From: Campylobacter avium LMG 24591
Lineage (GTDB): Bacteria > Campylobacterota > Campylobacteria > Campylobacterales > Campylobacteraceae
Assembly (NCBI RefSeq): GCF_002238335.1
Contig: NZ_CP022347.1
Coordinates: 930,001 to 994,000, forward strand
Direction of reading: 5' to 3'
DNA length: 64,000 bases
Each line of letters begins with the position of its first letter. Positions within the stretch are counted from its first letter, which is position 1. Shown here one piece after another: positions 34,363 to 43,460 of this stretch. The translations under genes were made by a program, and so were the position numbers. Under the pieces are notes generated by a model. That model did no database searches and had not been told where the DNA came from. It saw only the letters and a program-made list of their open reading frames with translations.

Positions 34363-37300
34363 ATGCTTAGTCTTAAAAAAACTGCCCTACTTTTAAGTTT
34401 AAGTGCCTGTATGGCTTTAGCTGTAGATACTGAGATAGTTTATAGTAAAAATGGTCGTCCTATATTTGAGTTAAATTTTTATAATCAGGGAGAAAGCTCT
34501 AGTTTTGCTGGAGAAATATCTACATCTCCTTACACCCTAAATCAAGCTCAAAGAAAAGAAATCTTAAGAGCTACTCAGTTTTGGGCTAATATACTTGGAG
34601 ATAGGGCTACAAATTTAGAGCCTTTGAAATTTGTAGTGCATACTTCGCCTATGAAAAACAATGCATTTGCTGCTTCTTATGATATGTTTTGGGAAGGAAA
34701 TAATGCCTTATTTGCTGATATGCTTTACAATAATCTTAGTAAAGAGGAATTTGATCAAGGATTAGTTGAAGCAACTGGTCTTAGCTACGATGATGTTAAA
34801 TATACAGGTATCATAGGAATGGGTATATCAGATTGGTATATAGCACCTAATCCTAGCACCTTACCTACGAATGGAAATCAGTTTAGTATCTTTGGAACCT
34901 TTACTCATGAAATAATGCATGCTCTTGGAGTAGGTGCTTCAGCAAAGCAAGTTAATGGTAATTTTATGTTTGAAACTTCAAACGCATTTACAAGACATCT
35001 GCAAGATTATAAAGGAGTAATGGCAAGTAAGGATATAGCAATAATTGACAGTAAAAGCCAAGCTGATGCAAATAATTATTTTGTAGTAGATAGAAATACT
35101 AATCTTGCTACTCAAAGCAACACTATAAAAAGCTTAAGCACTTCACAAGGACATGCTTATTTTGTAGGAGATAATGTTTTAGAGGTTATAAAGAATGCAA
35201 GGCTTGGCTTTGATGGTGTAAATGCAGTGCCTATAAATGGCTGGGAAGGTGATGGAGCAGATATTTCTCACATAGAACTAGATAATTCACTTATGTCTCA
35301 TCAACAATGGAGAAATTATAATTTTTATATGGAAGCTGAACTAGCCATACTTCAAGATATAGGCTATGATTTTGATAGAAAGCAATACTATGGGGATTCT
35401 ATATATGAAAGTAATCTTTTAGACTGGCAAAGCACGCAAGGCTTTAATGATAGAAATGAGGAAGGCACTGCATACATAGCAAATACTTATAATAAAAGTG
35501 ATTATGGTGTGGGCTTACATATCTATGGTAGGTTTAATACAGCTACGCAAAATCACGATATCTTATCTCAAGGAATTGCAGCCTCTGGTATAAGAGTAGA
35601 TGGTTCTAATAATACCTTAAATGTAAATTCTAAAATTCATACCATAGGAGCTTTTTCAAATGCTTTATTAGTAGCTTATGGAAAAGAGCATAATATAAAT
35701 TTAAACTCAGGCTCTGAATTGATAGCTAATGGTATAGGAGTGCATATAAATTTTGGAGATAATGCTCTTGGAAACAACACAGAGTATAGAGGCTCTTATA
35801 TGCTAAGTGGGGCTTCTATCACTTCTACTGTAAAAGATAACTTAATGCAAATATTTAATCTAAATGGTGCCTTAGTATCAAATCTAAACGTAAAACAAGG
35901 CTCTTACATAGAAGGAAGTGAAGCAGCCATTTACATAGCTAACAATGCCTTTGTTGAAAACATAAATATAGAAAATGGAGCCACTATAAAAGGAGATATT
36001 ATCTCACTTTGGGATCCTAATAATGAAAGATTAAAAGCAGATGATATGAATAAATATTTTACAGAAGTAAATTTCGGCACAACTCCTACAAGCACTCCTA
36101 GTGCAAGAGCTTCAAATTTACTAGCCTCTACATCTTTAAATTTTGATCCTAATAAAGTAGTCTTTGATGGAAATATCTTAGGCTATGATAGCTTGAAACT
36201 AAATATAAATACAGATTTTAATACAGAAAAGTCTATAGAAGTGTATGATCTTTCTCTTAATAGCTCTGCAAGTTTAGGAGTAGATTCTATAGTAGAAGTA
36301 AAGAATAATTTTACTCAAACAAGTTCTTCAACCTTACAAGCTCCTATAAATAGTGAGGGTAAATTAAATATCTTTGTAGGTGGAAATGCAAATCTTTCTG
36401 GTAATTTAGAATTCTTTTTAGGAAAAGACTTTTATAATACTTCTAGTATAGCTCTTAATAAAGCTGAGTTAATAGATGGAAAAACTACAAGCTTTGCTAA
36501 TGTAAGCTTTGCTAATGATGCTGATTTTTCTAAGTTTTTAAACATAAGCTATGATGAGGCAAGTAGCACTATTAATATAAATAGGGATTATTCAAGTCTA
36601 GCTAAAAATACTTCTATCTCAAATTCACTTGTTTCATTAGCTTTAAATTCAAGTCCTAATGCTGATGTATCATCTTTATTTACAGAGCTTGATTTCTTAA
36701 CAGATGAAGCTAGAGCTACACAAGCTTTAGATGAACTTAGCTCAAAAGTTTATTTAGATGCAGCTAAGGCTAGTTTAGACTTTCAAAAGGATATAAATGA
36801 TAAATTAGTATTTGATTTATACTCTAAGGATGTATTTAAAGACGATGAGTGGATAAGCACTATATATACTTTTGGAACTTATAATTCTGTCAGAGAGGAT
36901 AAAGACTTTTCATCTTATAAATCTTATGGTGGAGGAGTAAATGCAAAAGTAACAAAGTCATTTAATGATACTTTAGATCTAGGATTTAACTTGATCTTAA
37001 ATGCTAGTAATTATGATTTTAAAAGAAATACTGCTACTTTGAAAAGTAGAGGAGCTTATCTTGGTGCTTTTGCTAATGTAGATTTAAATAACTTATTTAT
37101 CTTTGCCTCTTTAAGAGCTGGTATGCAAAATGATAGTATGAATAGAGTATTAAACATAAATACATTTTCTGATACTTTTAAATCAAGCTATAATGCTTTT
37201 ACTACAAGTGAGCTTTTAGGTTTAGGAACTAATTTTAATCTAAGTGAAACTTTTACCTTAGCTCCTTTAGCTTATATAGAGCATAATAGCTTAAGCACTC

Positions 37301-37674
37301 CTAGTATAAAAGAACAAGGTGGGGCATCTTCTTTAAATATAGATAAAAATACTTATCACAGTTTATCCTCTTTTCTTGGTTTAAAACTAAGCTATGATAA
37401 AGACTTTACTAATGGATATGGTTTAGGCTTATCTTTACTTGGTGGGTATAATCACTTTTTCTTAGATAATCTTGACAACGAAGCTTCTTATATAAACGAT
37501 ACTTCAAATGTTAAATTTTCTTCTAAAAACTATGTAAAAGATAAAGACTCTCTTAGAGTGCAAAGTGCTATTGATTTTACTCATGATAATTTTTATTCAA
37601 GGGTATTATTTCAAAGTGATATAAAAAGAAATATAGACTTTAGCACAAGATTAGAATATGGAATTAGATTTTAA
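34363..37674 (+). CDS. Autotransporter with a metalloprotease-like passenger
   Basis: Secreted surface protein of 1103 residues from ATG 34363 (AAAGGA before it). A signal peptide (about 1-21, ending CMALA) is followed by a passenger whose first about 330 residues look like a zinc peptidase: THEIMHALGVG near residue 183 supplies HExxH, and NSLMSH about 125 residues later resembles a Met-turn. The usual third ligand at the eleventh position of a metzincin motif is Ala, so the ligand set is unclear. A repetitive beta-helix-like region (about 360-800) and a C-terminal beta-barrel (about 840-1103, ending EYGIRF) follow. It stands alone between rpsO and a TSUP gene, so it is an accessory surface factor. 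Confidence 0.85.
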   Translation: MLSLKKTALLLSLSACMALAVDTEIVYSKNGRPIFELNFYNQGESSSFAGEISTSPYTLNQAQRKEILRATQFWANILGDRATNLEPLKFVVHTSPMKNNAFAASYDMFWEGNNALFADMLYNNLSKEEFDQGLVEATGLSYDDVKYTGIIGMGISDWYIAPNPSTLPTNGNQFSIFGTFTHEIMHALGVGASAKQVNGNFMFETSNAFTRHLQDYKGVMASKDIAIIDSKSQADANNYFVVDRNTNLATQSNTIKSLSTSQGHAYFVGDNVLEVIKNARLGFDGVNAVPINGWEGDGADISHIELDNSLMSHQQWRNYNFYMEAELAILQDIGYDFDRKQYYGDSIYESNLLDWQSTQGFNDRNEEGTAYIANTYNKSDYGVGLHIYGRFNTATQNHDILSQGIAASGIRVDGSNNTLNVNSKIHTIGAFSNALLVAYGKEHNINLNSGSELIANGIGVHINFGDNALGNNTEYRGSYMLSGASITSTVKDNLMQIFNLNGALVSNLNVKQGSYIEGSEAAIYIANNAFVENINIENGATIKGDIISLWDPNNERLKADDMNKYFTEVNFGTTPTSTPSARASNLLASTSLNFDPNKVVFDGNILGYDSLKLNINTDFNTEKSIEVYDLSLNSSASLGVDSIVEVKNNFTQTSSSTLQAPINSEGKLNIFVGGNANLSGNLEFFLGKDFYNTSSIALNKAELIDGKTTSFANVSFANDADFSKFLNISYDEASSTININRDYSSLAKNTSISNSLVSLALNSSPNADVSSLFTELDFLTDEARATQALDELSSKVYLDAAKASLDFQKDINDKLVFDLYSKDVFKDDEWISTIYTFGTYNSVREDKDFSSYKSYGGGVNAKVTKSFNDTLDLGFNLILNASNYDFKRNTATLKSRGAYLGAFANVDLNNLFIFASLRAGMQNDSMNRVLNINTFSDTFKSSYNAFTTSELLGLGTNFNLSETFTLAPLAYIEHNSLSTPSIKEQGGASSLNIDKNTYHSLSSFLGLKLSYDKDFTNGYGLGLSLLGGYNHFFLDNLDNEASYINDTSNVKFSSKNYVKDKDSLRVQSAIDFTHDNFYSRVLFQSDIKRNIDFSTRLEYGIRF

Positions 37675-37684
37675 TCTTAAACTC

Positions 37685-37709
37685 AAGCATGAAAGATTCT
37701 TTCATGCTT
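37685..37709 (+). terminator. Hairpin after the autotransporter gene
   Basis: A perfect 12-bp inverted repeat around one base (AAGCATGAAAGA and complement) begins 10 bp after the stop; the real loop would be about 5 nt. The T-run is absent. Confidence 0.6.
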
Positions 37710-37814
37710 AATAATCACAATAAAACACACTTACGAGCAAAATATTTATCTCCTTTTTACTCATTTTATTTTAAAAATATGTTAGAATTTAAGGCTTTAA
37801 TTTAAGGACTTATT

Positions 37815-38600
37815 TTGGATTTTGAAATTTTATATATACTTTGTATCTTTATAGGCATACTTTCTGGTATGGCTTCTGGTATCTTTGGGCTTGGAGGGGG
37901 TATAATCATAGTGCCAGCCCTGCTAAGTTTTGGTCTAAGCTCTCATGTTGCCGTTGCTATGTCAGCCTTGCAAATGATCTTTGCCTCGTCTTTTGGCTCT
38001 TATTTAAACTATAAAAAAAAGAATTTAGATCTAAAAGATGGGATTTTTGTAGGGCTTGGAGGACTTTTTGGAGCAAGTTTTAGTGGAGAGCTTATAAAAC
38101 TGCTTTCAGATACTAGCTTAAACGCCTTGTTTTTATGCGTAAATATCATCTTTTTTGTAAAATTTATCTTTAGCTTTAAAACAGAGGCTAGAAAGAGTCA
38201 AAGAAGTGAGAATTTTAAAAAATTTATCTTATTTTGTGCTGGGGCTATAACGGGTCTTTTTGCCATCTCTCTTGGCATAGGAGGAGGACTTTTGATAACT
38301 CCTATACTTGCGTATTTTCTTGGCTATGATACAAAAAAAACGGTGTGTATATCTTTATTTTTCATAATCTTTGCTTCCTTGGCTGGAAGTTTTTCTTTCT
38401 TTAGACAAGGTTATATAAGTGAGGAGGTTTTAATAGGTGGAATTTTAATAGGACTTTCATCTATGCTAGGAGTTTTTTTAGGCATAAAATTAATGGAAAA
38501 AATGCAGTTAAAATCCCATAGAAACGCCCTAGCCCTTGTTTATATAGCAAGTATTTGTATGACGGCAAATGCACTTTTAAAAAAACTTGAGCTTTACTAA
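37815..38600 (+). CDS. TSUP (TauE/SafE) family membrane transporter
   Basis: A 261-residue integral membrane protein with about eight helices in two homologous halves, each with a Gly-rich start (MASGIFGLGGGIIIVPALLSFGL and LFAISLGIGGGLLITPILAYFLG), the mark of the sulfite/sulfonate exporter family. The start is TTG at 37815 with AAGGA in front. From memory the same gene precedes uvrA in C. jejuni (Cj0341c). The substrate is unknown; uvrA follows after 8 bp. Confidence 0.9.
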   Translation: MDFEILYILCIFIGILSGMASGIFGLGGGIIIVPALLSFGLSSHVAVAMSALQMIFASSFGSYLNYKKKNLDLKDGIFVGLGGLFGASFSGELIKLLSDTSLNALFLCVNIIFFVKFIFSFKTEARKSQRSENFKKFILFCAGAITGLFAISLGIGGGLLITPILAYFLGYDTKKTVCISLFFIIFASLAGSFSFFRQGYISEEVLIGGILIGLSSMLGVFLGIKLMEKMQLKSHRNALALVYIASICMTANALLKKLELY

Positions 38601-38608
38601 GGCTAAAA

Positions 38609-41422
38609 ATGAAAAATGAGATAATAAAAATAATAGGCGCAAGAGAAAATAACCTAAAAAACATAAGCCTAGAGCTTCCTAAAAACAAACTCATAGTCTT
38701 TACCGGACTTTCAGGCTCTGGTAAATCCACCCTAGCCTTTGATACACTTTATGCAGAGGGGCAAAGAAGATATATTGAGAGTTTAAGCTCTTATGCTAGG
38801 CAGTTTTTAGATAGAGTTGCAAAGCCAGACATTGACAAGATAGAAGGCCTAACTCCTGCCATAGCCATAGATCAAAAAACCACCTCTAAAAACCCTCGCT
38901 CAACGGTTGGAACCATCACTGAAATTTATGATTATTTAAGACTTTTATACGCAAGAATTGGCAAACAACACTGCCACAACTGCGGCAAAGAAATTTCATC
39001 TATGGGTGCAAGTGATATAGTAAATGAAATTCTAAAGCTGCCAAAGGGTGCAAAAATCATCATCTACGCCCCGCTTGTAAGAGAAAAAAAAGGAAGTTAT
39101 GTAGACTTACTGGAAAATCTTAGAAACAAAGGCTATGTAAGAGCGCAAATAGACGGAGTTACCGTTAGGCTTGATGAGGATATAGAATTAGCAAAAACCA
39201 AAAAACATAGCATAAAACTCATCATAGATAGACTAGAAATAAAAGAAGATCTTTTAGCAAGACTTGCAAGTGATGTAGAAAAAGGCTTGGAGGAAAGTTT
39301 TGGCGAACTTGAACTAGAGGTTTTAAACGCTGAAGAGCTAGGCATTGCAAAGCATTTTCACTATAGCGAGCACAATGCTTGTTTTGCTTGTAAATTGTCC
39401 TTCGTGCCCATAGAACCGCTTAGCTTTTCTTTTAATTCACACAAAGGAGCTTGCGAGAGCTGTGATGGGCTTGGAATTCGCTACAGCATAGATCTTAAAA
39501 AAATCATAAATGAGTGCTTAAGCCTAGAACAAGGTGCTATTAAGATAATGAGTGGCTTTCACAGGGCATATTATTATAAATTCTTACTAGCTTTTTGTGA
39601 GCAAAATGAAATAAATCTTAAAATCCCATTTTCTGAACTAAAAGAAGATGAAAAAAAACTTATCTTGTATGGCAGTGCTAAGGAAGTTGAGTTTTTATGG
39701 AAAAGACACAGGCTTAAAAGAAAATTTGAAGGCGTTGTAAAGATAGCTTATGACATCTTAAAGGATGAAAAGGATCTTGGCGATTATATGAGTGAAAAAA
39801 CTTGCAAGGATTGCAAAGGACATAGACTAAGACCTCAAAGCCTAGCTGTTAAGGTGGCTGATAAAAATTTAGGCGAAATTTTAGATATGAGTATAGAAGA
39901 CTGTGTAAATTTCTTTAATGCGGAAAAAAATTTCTCCTATCTAAGCAAACAAAATGCCTTTATAGCAAAGCCCATACTAAAAGAGATAAATGAGAGATTA
40001 TTCTTTTTATATGATGTGGGGCTTGGATACTTAAGCTTAGGACGCGATGCAAGGACTATTAGCGGGGGTGAAGCACAAAGGATACGTATAGCCTCTCAAA
40101 TAGGCTCAGGACTTAGCGGTGTTATGTATGTGCTGGATGAGCCTAGCATAGGACTACACGAAAGAGACACTCAAAAGCTCATAAAAACGCTTAGAACCTT
40201 GCAAGAAAAGGGAAATACCTTAATAGTAGTAGAACACGATAAAAAAACCATAGAAAATGCTGATTATATAGTAGATATAGGTCCTAAGGCTGGTAAATTT
40301 GGAGGAGAGGTGGTTTTTGCTGGCACTTTTAAAGAGCTTTTAAAGGCTAAAAGCGAAACGGCTTTATATATGAGTGCTAAAAAAGATGTTAATCAGCTTA
40401 AAAATAGAAAGCAAAAAGAGTGGCTAGAGCTTAAAAATGTAAGTATAAATAATATAAAAAATTTAAATGTGAAATTCCCCCTTTCAAATTTAGTAGCCAT
40501 AACAGGAGTTTCAGGCTCTGGAAAAAGCTCACTCATACTTCAAACCCTGCTACCTTTCGCAAAAGAAGCGTTAAATCACGCAAAAAAGATTAAAAAAATC
40601 GGCTCTGTGGAGATAGAAGGGCTTGAAAAACTAGATAAGGTAATCTACCTAGACCAAAGCCCTATAGGAAGAACTCCTCGCTCAAACCCTGCAACCTACA
40701 CAGGAACAATGGACGAGATAAGAAATCTCTTTGCTCTTACAAAGGAAGCAAAGATGAGAGGATACAAAAGCGGACGCTTTTCTTTTAATGTAAAGGGTGG
40801 AAGATGTGAAAAATGTGCTGGAGATGGAGAGATAAAGATAGAAATGCACTTCTTACCCGATATAATGGTGCTTTGCGATGCTTGTGGAGGCAAAAGATAC
40901 AACGAAGCTACGCTTGAGATAAGATATAAGGGCAAAAATATAGCTGATGTGCTTGCTATGAGCATAGCTGAGGCTTATGACTTTTTTAGCTCTGTGCCAA
41001 AGATAAGGCAAAAGCTAGATACCTTGATAAAGGTTGGACTTGAGTATCTAAGCCTTGGACAAAATGCAACCACACTAAGCGGCGGGGAGGCTCAAAGGAT
41101 AAAACTAGCTAAAGAATTAAGCAGAAGCGATACAGGAAAAACCCTTTATATACTTGATGAGCCAACCACAGGACTGCATTTTGAAGATGTGAATAAACTC
41201 GTATCTGTTTTACAGCACTTAGTAGATCTTGGAAATTCAATCTTTGTGATAGAGCATAACTTAGATGTTATAAAAAATGCTGATTATATCATAGATATGG
41301 GACCTGAAGGAGGAGTAAAAGGAGGCAAGGTTATAGCTACAGGCTCTGTGTCAAAACTAGCAAAGGAGCATAAAAAAAGCGGCTCTTATACGGGGTATTA
41401 TTTAAGCTTGGAAAAGATCTAA
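38609..41422 (+). CDS. uvrA: UvrA, excinuclease ABC subunit A
   Basis: DNA damage-recognition ATPase of nucleotide excision repair, 937 residues. Two ABC modules have Walker A loops GLSGSGKST (near 35) and GVSGSGKSS (near 635) with signatures TISGGEAQRIRIA and TLSGGEAQRIKLA. Zinc-binding cysteine sets are visible in HNACFACKLS with GACESCDGLG, and in GGRCEKCAGDG with VLCDACGGKRY. The length is normal and all motifs are intact. Its last 21 bp overlap the convergent ankyrin gene. Confidence 0.98.
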   Translation: MKNEIIKIIGARENNLKNISLELPKNKLIVFTGLSGSGKSTLAFDTLYAEGQRRYIESLSSYARQFLDRVAKPDIDKIEGLTPAIAIDQKTTSKNPRSTVGTITEIYDYLRLLYARIGKQHCHNCGKEISSMGASDIVNEILKLPKGAKIIIYAPLVREKKGSYVDLLENLRNKGYVRAQIDGVTVRLDEDIELAKTKKHSIKLIIDRLEIKEDLLARLASDVEKGLEESFGELELEVLNAEELGIAKHFHYSEHNACFACKLSFVPIEPLSFSFNSHKGACESCDGLGIRYSIDLKKIINECLSLEQGAIKIMSGFHRAYYYKFLLAFCEQNEINLKIPFSELKEDEKKLILYGSAKEVEFLWKRHRLKRKFEGVVKIAYDILKDEKDLGDYMSEKTCKDCKGHRLRPQSLAVKVADKNLGEILDMSIEDCVNFFNAEKNFSYLSKQNAFIAKPILKEINERLFFLYDVGLGYLSLGRDARTISGGEAQRIRIASQIGSGLSGVMYVLDEPSIGLHERDTQKLIKTLRTLQEKGNTLIVVEHDKKTIENADYIVDIGPKAGKFGGEVVFAGTFKELLKAKSETALYMSAKKDVNQLKNRKQKEWLELKNVSINNIKNLNVKFPLSNLVAITGVSGSGKSSLILQTLLPFAKEALNHAKKIKKIGSVEIEGLEKLDKVIYLDQSPIGRTPRSNPATYTGTMDEIRNLFALTKEAKMRGYKSGRFSFNVKGGRCEKCAGDGEIKIEMHFLPDIMVLCDACGGKRYNEATLEIRYKGKNIADVLAMSIAEAYDFFSSVPKIRQKLDTLIKVGLEYLSLGQNATTLSGGEAQRIKLAKELSRSDTGKTLYILDEPTTGLHFEDVNKLVSVLQHLVDLGNSIFVIEHNLDVIKNADYIIDMGPEGGVKGGKVIATGSVSKLAKEHKKSGSYTGYYLSLEKI

Positions 41423-42883
41423 GCTTAACATCTTAATTAGCTCTTGATTGTTATTTTGCTTCGCGTAAAATAACAAATCCCTCCCCTCATTATCTTTAAC
41501 AGTAGTATCCGCCCCTGCCTCAATCAACGCAAAGGCTTGTTCGCTTAGATTGTATTTAACAGCGGATAAAAGCGGGGTTTCTCCTTGCTTATCCCTAAAT
41601 TCTAAGCCTATACTTTTAAGAATTTCAAAAAGCTCCTCACTTTTACTATCAAAATACAGATAATAAAGATAAATCATTTCTTGGTCATTTGGCTTATAAG
41701 CATTGTCAAGCATATATTTCACAATCTTTTTAGAGCCAAAACACACAGCATTAAAAAAAGCAAGACTTGTGTCAAAATGATATTCTTTGCTTAAAACAGC
41801 AAAGCTTTGCAAAGCGTCAAATTTAAGCGAAATTTCAAGCAGGGAAGCCCTTTGCTTAGAACTTAAATGTTGTAATTTTTCATCTAGTAAAAATCTCAAA
41901 ACTTGAATTTTGCAAAGTGCTATGGCTAAGTAAAACAAAGTGTATAAATCGCTAAATTTTGCATTTTTCAAAGAATTTAAATCATCATAAAGCACGTACA
42001 AACAAGCCTTATCTATAAATTCATAGTCATAAAAACTTTTTAATCTCTTGCTTACTTGCTTAAATCTTTTTAAGAAAAAATCACTCATGATGAAATTAAA
42101 ATTTATCAAAGCAAAGCTTTCAGGGTAAAATTTCATACCCTTAAACAAAGCGTAATCATCGACATTAGCATTGTTTTCAAGCAGCAAACGCACCGCCTCG
42201 TGGTTTGAACAAAATGCAGCAAAACAAAGGCTATTTACTTGCTTAAATTTTATACGCATTTTTTTCACACCGCTATTTGCCACAAAACTAGCATTTTTGC
42301 CAAGTCTTAAAAACAAAAGCTCCTTTTTTTCACTATCGCTTAAATTCAAAAACAAATTTTTTGACTGAATTTCTTTGATGTATTTTATAAGCTTTATTTC
42401 GTTTTCATCTTCTTTAAAACTTACTTTTATATGTTTAGAAAGCATGATATTTATAAAATTTAAGTCATTTAAAAACACAGCATAATGAAATAAAGATAAG
42501 CCCTTAAATGTGCGAATTTTCCACCATTTATTAGCATTTTGCAAATTCTTAAAAAATCCTACATAATCCTTAGCTTGCATACAGTGCAAAGCCTTATAAA
42601 AAGGCGAGTAAAACACCCTAAGCAAATAAAATAAAAGCAATAAACATAATACATCAAAAAAGACTGCCACAAAAGAATACATACTTAAAGATAAGATAAG
42701 TTTAAGACTTAACACAACGATACAAGCAACAAGAACCCGCCTATAAGTTTTTACCTTTCTAAACGGCGCTAAAAAATACTCATATATAAATACCGCAGAT
42801 AGTATAATATAAAAGAAAGCATATAAAAAAGCTAGAAAAAACACCACAAAATAATAAAAAGCATAAGCTGTATCACTCATCAT
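41402..42883 (-). CDS. Membrane-anchored ankyrin-repeat protein
   Basis: A 493-residue protein with three or four N-terminal membrane segments (about 5-90) and a long cytoplasmic part. Ankyrin-like repeats are clear near 225-245 (AAFCSNHEAVRLLLENNANVDDYA) and at the end (GETPLLSAVKYN, ALIEAGADTTVKDNEGRDLLFYAKQNN); the middle is degenerate. It probably mediates protein contacts at the membrane; I cannot name it. Its 3' end overlaps the uvrA 3' end by 21 bp, and it is divergent from the small membrane gene at 42993. Confidence 0.75.
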   Translation of the reverse strand: MMSDTAYAFYYFVVFFLAFLYAFFYIILSAVFIYEYFLAPFRKVKTYRRVLVACIVVLSLKLILSLSMYSFVAVFFDVLCLLLLFYLLRVFYSPFYKALHCMQAKDYVGFFKNLQNANKWWKIRTFKGLSLFHYAVFLNDLNFINIMLSKHIKVSFKEDENEIKLIKYIKEIQSKNLFLNLSDSEKKELLFLRLGKNASFVANSGVKKMRIKFKQVNSLCFAAFCSNHEAVRLLLENNANVDDYALFKGMKFYPESFALINFNFIMSDFFLKRFKQVSKRLKSFYDYEFIDKACLYVLYDDLNSLKNAKFSDLYTLFYLAIALCKIQVLRFLLDEKLQHLSSKQRASLLEISLKFDALQSFAVLSKEYHFDTSLAFFNAVCFGSKKIVKYMLDNAYKPNDQEMIYLYYLYFDSKSEELFEILKSIGLEFRDKQGETPLLSAVKYNLSEQAFALIEAGADTTVKDNEGRDLLFYAKQNNNQELIKMLSLDLFQA

Positions 42884-42980
42884 AAAGACATCCTAAACAC
42901 TATACTACAGATATTTATAGTACAAAAATTCTAAATTTTGCTTTAAATTTAAATACAAAATTTTCAAAGCATAAAAAGGC

Positions 42981-42986
42981 TATAAT
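42981..42986 (+). promoter_or_regulatory. -10 box directly before the start codon of the gene at 42993
   Basis: TATAAT ends 6 bp before the ATG, so transcription would begin at or next to the start codon. Confidence 0.6.
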
Positions 42987-42992
42987 ACAAAA

Positions 42993-43415
42993 ATGTTAGA
43001 AACTTTATCGTACCCATTTTTAGCCCTTGTTTGCTTTATCTCAGCTAGTATTTATCCGCTAGCTTCAGAAGCCTTTGTCGTAAGCTTTGTGCTAGCAGGC
43101 TTTGATAAAATAACAGTTTTTATAGTGGCTAGCTTATCAAATACCCTTGGTTCCTTAAGTACATATTTACTAGGCTTTTTTGCCTCTAAATTTTTCTTAG
43201 AAAAATATCTAAAAAAGAGCATTCAAAAGGCCCAAAAATACAAAAAATACTGCGATAAATACGGATTTTTGCTCGCATTTTTCGCCTTTTTGCCTATAGT
43301 TGGAGATATTTTTGTGCTAGCACTTGCCATAAATAAATACCCTGTGTTAAAAGCTAGTATTTTTATATTTCTAGGCAAGGCTTTTAGGTATTTTATACTA
43401 CTTTCTTTGCTTTAA
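42993..43415 (+). CDS. Small membrane protein of the YqaA/VTT (DedA-like) type
   Basis: A 140-residue integral membrane protein with three to four helices. The start ALVCFISASIYPLASEAFVV, the loop SNTLGSLSTYLLG and the later FLPIVGDIFVLALAIN fit the YqaA branch of the VTT/SNARE-associated family. From its -10 box the transcript should be leaderless. It may form a transcript with polA, 45 bp downstream. Members are linked to lipid or ion handling; the precise role is unknown. Confidence 0.8.
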   Translation: MLETLSYPFLALVCFISASIYPLASEAFVVSFVLAGFDKITVFIVASLSNTLGSLSTYLLGFFASKFFLEKYLKKSIQKAQKYKKYCDKYGFLLAFFAFLPIVGDIFVLALAINKYPVLKASIFIFLGKAFRYFILLSLL

Positions 43416-43460
43416 GCTTTGATGTGCTAAGCTTTGGACTTAAATTTATAAGGATTTTAC

